Program-made: the position numbers and the translations under genes
IMG/VR virus record: IMGVR_UViG_3300025647_000291
Span: 1 to 23,105 of that record
Length of the DNA: 23,105 bases
Direction: 5' to 3' (one strand)
From: a virus
Notes under the pieces: model-generated
What the model saw: only the letters and a program-made list of their open reading frames with translations
What the model was told of the DNA's origin: nothing
Databases searched by the model: none
Shown here: piece by piece, positions 19,514-23,105 of the stretch
How the letters are laid out: each line of letters starts with the position of its first letter
Numbering within the stretch: position 1 is the stretch's first letter

Positions 19514-22474
19514 CTAAACCTCATCTTGTATGTTTTCGTTATTCTCATCTGTGGTATCTTGCCAAAGCTCTAGAGAATTATCAAATGAATCTTGTATAGT
19601 GTTATCTACTCTAACATCTAGATCAAACAAAATGCCCTCTACATCAATACTAGGTAAATTCTCCGATACATTTTTTGCAATACCTGTAATCAAAAACTCA
19701 TAGTAAAGATCATCGGTAATATTTGGTAGCTTAACTTCTAATCTTTTTCCTATATCCCAAAATTTACCTATTTCATACGGAACTTTAAAATTGAATTTAT
19801 TTCTAGGAACTACTTTAGGATTAAAATCTGTGTTAGATCCCATAAAAGAGAGCCATTTTCTAATGTACCAATAAGCAGATGAATCCTTATTTATCCAAGT
19901 ATGATTAGATAGTATTTTTGGTGGCTCATTGATAACGCCATAGTAAAGAAACAAAGCTCTAGCTCTTCTCCAAAGTTTAGCTCTAGCTTCTTGACTTAAA
20001 AAGTCCATTCCTTGACAAGCATTTGCTTGATCTTCTTCTGTGGTTAAATCTGATCCTGTGTTAGTTATAGCCATTGACTTAGTGAACTTCTTTGAACCTA
20101 CATCAAAAGCATAATTTACAACAGGCTCACAAAAGATATTTCTAGAATCCTGCTCAATTCTCTGTCCCCAAGATAACATCTTAGTTTGATCTATCTTCTC
20201 TAGGTTGCTTTGAGTTGTCTTTTGAGCTACCTGAGTGACTCTTTCTTTAAAGTCATCACCTACCCAAGATATGAGGAAAAATCTGTTACAGATGTCCTTA
20301 GAAGCTGCTCTAGAGCTTAGAGATTTATTATCTGTTATCTGAGTTGCTATTTCTACCTCATACCACCCTAAAAGATCTAGCTCGCTCTGTAAATATGATC
20401 CATTAGTATCTAGGTCTAAGTTTAAATAGCTCTGAGCATTTATGTTAGTATAGCCTTTACCCCATCCACTAGCAGGAGTTGATACCCCTAGATTAGAGTA
20501 GTTTTGCAATAGCTTAATATGAGCTAAAGCACCAATAGGATCTTTGATTAAATCGTTAGACTGCCATTCTACGCCACTCAAAGGACTTGTAATATCAGTA
20601 TCATATAATCGCCCTTTGAAATTCGTATATAATCCCTTATCTAAGCTAGACTTTTGAGTAAAAACAAAACCAAGTTGCTCTATATCTATATCTATGATAT
20701 TGCTTGAAATAGTAGCACCTGAATCTAAAGTGAACTCGACCACAAAGACGATTTTATTAAACTTTAAAAATTCATCTAGGTTAGATATGCCTAAATCAAT
20801 GAGCTTATAACCACTTAAATCTGCAAAGCCATCATCTCCCCAAAATGAATTATCATTTAAGCCATTGGTAGAATAATTAGAAGCAAAATTGTCTATAAAT
20901 TGGTTTGCTCCTGCACTATAAGTAGTGGTTTCGTTGAGCTCTACAACCTCTTGAATATCTCCATACCATTTATCTGTTTTAACCTTAAATGATATGCTTC
21001 CGTTCAAATTGCCACTCGTACTCTGAACTCTACAAAATGAGTTTAATATTATATAGCAGTTTTCAAAACTATCAGGAATTGAATTTTTAAATATCTCGTT
21101 GATTGATAACTCATAAGTTCTAGCAAATTCCATTAAACCGACTGAGGTAAACGCTCCATCATAAACAAAAGGCGTGGATCCATCTTCTGTTCTTACATCT
21201 CCTAATGTATCAGTTTTCGATACAAAATCACCAAAGCCACCACCTCTATAATACAAGCCTAGATCAGTTTGAAAAGTCCACCCTGAGCCATCTAAATACT
21301 GAGATGAGTTTCTAACGGCTATGTTATTGCTTTGCTGAATACTAAAACCTAAAGCACCATCAAAACCCTGCTCAAACTCTGATTCGTTTAACTTTAGCTC
21401 ATTATCATTTAGCTCATCTTGGTTAATATCTACCGCAAAAGAAGGGAGCTGTTTATATCCATTGTCATAAGAATAAATCTGAGCATTTGAAGTTATAGCT
21501 TGATCCTGAGAGTTAAAAAACCCTTCGCACTTCCAAAAGTCTGAGTTATACTCTTTTCTTACATCTATAAACTGATAAAGTGAAACCTCTAAAGGATCAG
21601 GTTCTGCACTAAAATTATGCTCTAAAGTTATAGTTAGCTCACCCTGAAAACCTAGCCCACCTTGAACTATGTTTACAACCTTGCCTATATTACCTTCTTG
21701 AAGTCCTTGAATGCATTTGAAGTATAAAAAACCCTCATTCATTAAGGCATTTAGGTTAGTTAGATCTAAGCCAAAAGATTCACTTACTACCAATACCTTT
21801 AAATCGTTATATGTTCCACTAATCCACTTACTGACATAATTAGTTTCCGTATCAGACGAAACTGCTAAAACCTCTGCTCTATCCCCTGTTTGAAGAAAAA
21901 AGGTTTTTTCATTCTCACCGATAGTTAAAGGTAAACTTTCTCCGATAGCTTCCGAATCTGTAAAAATCTGAACATCTAAATTTGCATTATCCGACTTTTT
22001 AAAGTCCTCAGTAATAACAAAGCCTAAATTTGAGTCTCTAGCTTCCTGAGAGCTTCTAACAGGTATGTTATAGGTGCTTTTATCAAATGAAGGTATATCG
22101 CACACACCTGCGTAAATACTACCCTGAAAAGCCCCATCTATCCACTCAATGATAAAACATCTTGACCCGTGGAGTGAATAATTTTCACCAAATGCAAGCA
22201 AAAACTTTTTCCAAAATATCTCAGTATTTTTAATAGTGATATTCAATCCATCAATATTTGCAATATCGCCAAAACGCTCAACCTTAACCGATTTACTTAT
22301 TGGTGATATTCCATCTCTTGCTAAAATGTCTTTGCCATAAATATAGGGAGCTGTATCAGGAAAAGAACCACCTAGAAACCACTCAAAAACACCATTCACT
22401 AAGCCTATGCTTGTATCTGTTGGAGTATCGGGTGAATCTACCTCTATGCGAACAGAAAAATTAAACTTACTCAC
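19514..22474 (-). CDS. Large tail structural protein (986 aa)
   Basis: No family is firmly recognised. The protein is long, beta-rich and acidic, with many Asn/Ser/Asp. It starts MSKFNFSVRIEVDSPDTPTD and contains an aromatic domain near residues 130-160 (CFIIEWIDGAFQGSIYAGVC). The C-terminal part (YYEFLITGIAKNVSENL, followed by DVEGILFDLD) looks like a baseplate or tail-tip fold. Size and position just before the fibre gene suggest the tail tip or central baseplate hub that carries the fibre. The start is GTG 22474 with AAAGG 7 bases upstream, overlapping the preceding gene's stop by 8 bases. Confidence 0.7.
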   Translation of the reverse strand: MSKFNFSVRIEVDSPDTPTDTSIGLVNGVFEWFLGGSFPDTAPYIYGKDILARDGISPISKSVKVERFGDIANIDGLNITIKNTEIFWKKFLLAFGENYSLHGSRCFIIEWIDGAFQGSIYAGVCDIPSFDKSTYNIPVRSSQEARDSNLGFVITEDFKKSDNANLDVQIFTDSEAIGESLPLTIGENEKTFFLQTGDRAEVLAVSSDTETNYVSKWISGTYNDLKVLVVSESFGLDLTNLNALMNEGFLYFKCIQGLQEGNIGKVVNIVQGGLGFQGELTITLEHNFSAEPDPLEVSLYQFIDVRKEYNSDFWKCEGFFNSQDQAITSNAQIYSYDNGYKQLPSFAVDINQDELNDNELKLNESEFEQGFDGALGFSIQQSNNIAVRNSSQYLDGSGWTFQTDLGLYYRGGGFGDFVSKTDTLGDVRTEDGSTPFVYDGAFTSVGLMEFARTYELSINEIFKNSIPDSFENCYIILNSFCRVQSTSGNLNGSISFKVKTDKWYGDIQEVVELNETTTYSAGANQFIDNFASNYSTNGLNDNSFWGDDGFADLSGYKLIDLGISNLDEFLKFNKIVFVVEFTLDSGATISSNIIDIDIEQLGFVFTQKSSLDKGLYTNFKGRLYDTDITSPLSGVEWQSNDLIKDPIGALAHIKLLQNYSNLGVSTPASGWGKGYTNINAQSYLNLDLDTNGSYLQSELDLLGWYEVEIATQITDNKSLSSRAASKDICNRFFLISWVGDDFKERVTQVAQKTTQSNLEKIDQTKMLSWGQRIEQDSRNIFCEPVVNYAFDVGSKKFTKSMAITNTGSDLTTEEDQANACQGMDFLSQEARAKLWRRARALFLYYGVINEPPKILSNHTWINKDSSAYWYIRKWLSFMGSNTDFNPKVVPRNKFNFKVPYEIGKFWDIGKRLEVKLPNITDDLYYEFLITGIAKNVSENLPSIDVEGILFDLDVRVDNTIQDSFDNSLELWQDTTDENNENIQDEV

Positions 22475-23105
22475 TAGACAACCTTTGCAACTCTAAACTA
22501 AGCTCATATCTTTTGTTCTTAATATGCTTAACAACTAAAGACTTATTTAACATTCTTACTTTAAATGTAGAAAATAAGCCCTGCTTTGCTCCAAATGGAT
22601 AAACCTCACTAGGTACTACTAAATCCATTTCAGAGTATCTAAAGACTCTCAAAGATTGCAGGAGTCTAGCCATTTTAGGCTGTAATAATCTTAGAGTAAA
22701 TTTACTTCTTTCGTTTTGCTCCTTCCAATCATTAGAATAAGCAACCCCTAGAGCTGTTGATTCTGCTCCTACATCAAAAGATACGCTAGGATTAAAACCA
22801 CTTACAGGGTATCTAATCCCTGTCACATTAGCTATCTGTATTTTACCTTCATCACCTGTCAAGGGTGCTGTATAGCTTGGTAAAGGTGAAATAGCTAGAA
22901 CTTCAAATCTAACTCTAAAGTGCTTATACTTAGAGCTGTTTAATGCTCCTGTTTGCTGTAATGACTTGATTTTAAAAATAAAATCCCCTTCATCACCAAA
23001 GGCAGGAGAAAAAAGGCTAAATCCCCTTGCTCCATTGGTGAGAAGGGTAAAGTCTCCATCTCTATCTATGTTATAGAAGTTTTCTAACTCTGTTAGCTTG
23101 GCTTG
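22467..23105 (-). CDS. Tail protein, C-terminal part (cut by right window edge)
   Basis: The frame is open from the right edge to the stop at 22469-22467: 212 residues are visible and the start is outside the window. TTG 22862 is only an internal codon, because the open frame continues upstream without a break. The visible part begins with a FTLLTNGARGFSLFSPAFGD region and ends with a basic segment (LLQSLRVFRYSEMDLVVPSE; KHIKNKRYELSLELQRLSSE). Beta-rich look and position before the large tail protein suggest a minor tail or baseplate protein. The family is not recognised. Confidence 0.65.
   Translation of the reverse strand, partial: QAKLTELENFYNIDRDGDFTLLTNGARGFSLFSPAFGDEGDFIFKIKSLQQTGALNSSKYKHFRVRFEVLAISPLPSYTAPLTGDEGKIQIANVTGIRYPVSGFNPSVSFDVGAESTALGVAYSNDWKEQNERSKFTLRLLQPKMARLLQSLRVFRYSEMDLVVPSEVYPFGAKQGLFSTFKVRMLNKSLVVKHIKNKRYELSLELQRLSSE

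Noticed and set aside
22467-22862. A complete 131-aa gene starting at TTG 22862
   Set aside because: The same frame stays open to the window edge at 23105, so this is the end of a longer gene.

Overview
This window is part of a tailed bacteriophage (Caudovirales-type) genome or prophage, AT-rich by eye. Every gene I can support is on the minus strand, so transcription runs from high to low coordinates. Genes are packed with ATGA/TAATG stop-start overlaps and usually carry an AAAGG or GGAG ribosome binding site. The host cannot be named. AT-richness and Shine-Dalgarno use fit several low-GC Gram-negative or Gram-positive groups.

Layout in transcription order (right to left). (1) 23105-14935 is the tail end of the structural block: a partial tail protein running off the right edge, a 986-aa tail protein, a 909-aa fibre/receptor-binding protein, a DUF4376-like protein, a small protein, a DUF1353 protein and a membrane-anchored coiled-coil protein. 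It closes with an intrinsic terminator. (2) 14841-12333 is the recombination block: a ribbon-helix-helix-like protein, an ERF single-strand annealing protein, an M15-type peptidase, an unknown protein, a VRR-NUC nuclease and SSB. It too closes with a terminator. (3) 12232-9390 holds small genes, a tRNA-like hairpin element and a 737-aa SNF2-type helicase fused to a DNA methyltransferase. (4) 9367-6664 is the replication block: a knotted RNA leader, a replication initiator gene with iteron-like repeats inside it, an unknown helical protein, an HNH nuclease, a NinB-like/ORF-family protein and dUTPase. (5) 6586-3376 is a run of small accessory and regulatory genes (zinc-knuckle/NUMOD-like, HTH, ribbon-helix-helix, membrane micro-proteins). 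(6) 3372-1 is the packaging block: TerS, TerL, a C5-cytosine methyltransferase interrupted by an in-frame TAG, and the start of the portal gene at the left edge.

The most interesting signals are these. At 9278-9367, three perfect interleaved inverted repeats (10, 9 and 7 bp) form a pseudoknot directly in front of the replication gene. At 8860-8953, four 20-bp direct repeats lie inside that gene, as in the lambda O/ori arrangement. At 547-1629, the cytosine methyltransferase has an in-frame TAG but conserved motifs on both sides. At 11634-11686 there is a 53-nt tRNA-like element without a D-arm. A 22-bp intergenic motif recurs up to six times at unit boundaries and is probably the phage promoter. 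A hairpin at 6605-6660 has a loop complementary to the ribosome binding leaders of several phage genes.

The genes form a coherent programme. Initiator plus iterons start replication. ERF, SSB, VRR-NUC and NinB-like proteins recombine DNA. dUTPase guards the nucleotide pool. The two methyltransferases probably mark phage DNA. TerS/TerL/portal package it.
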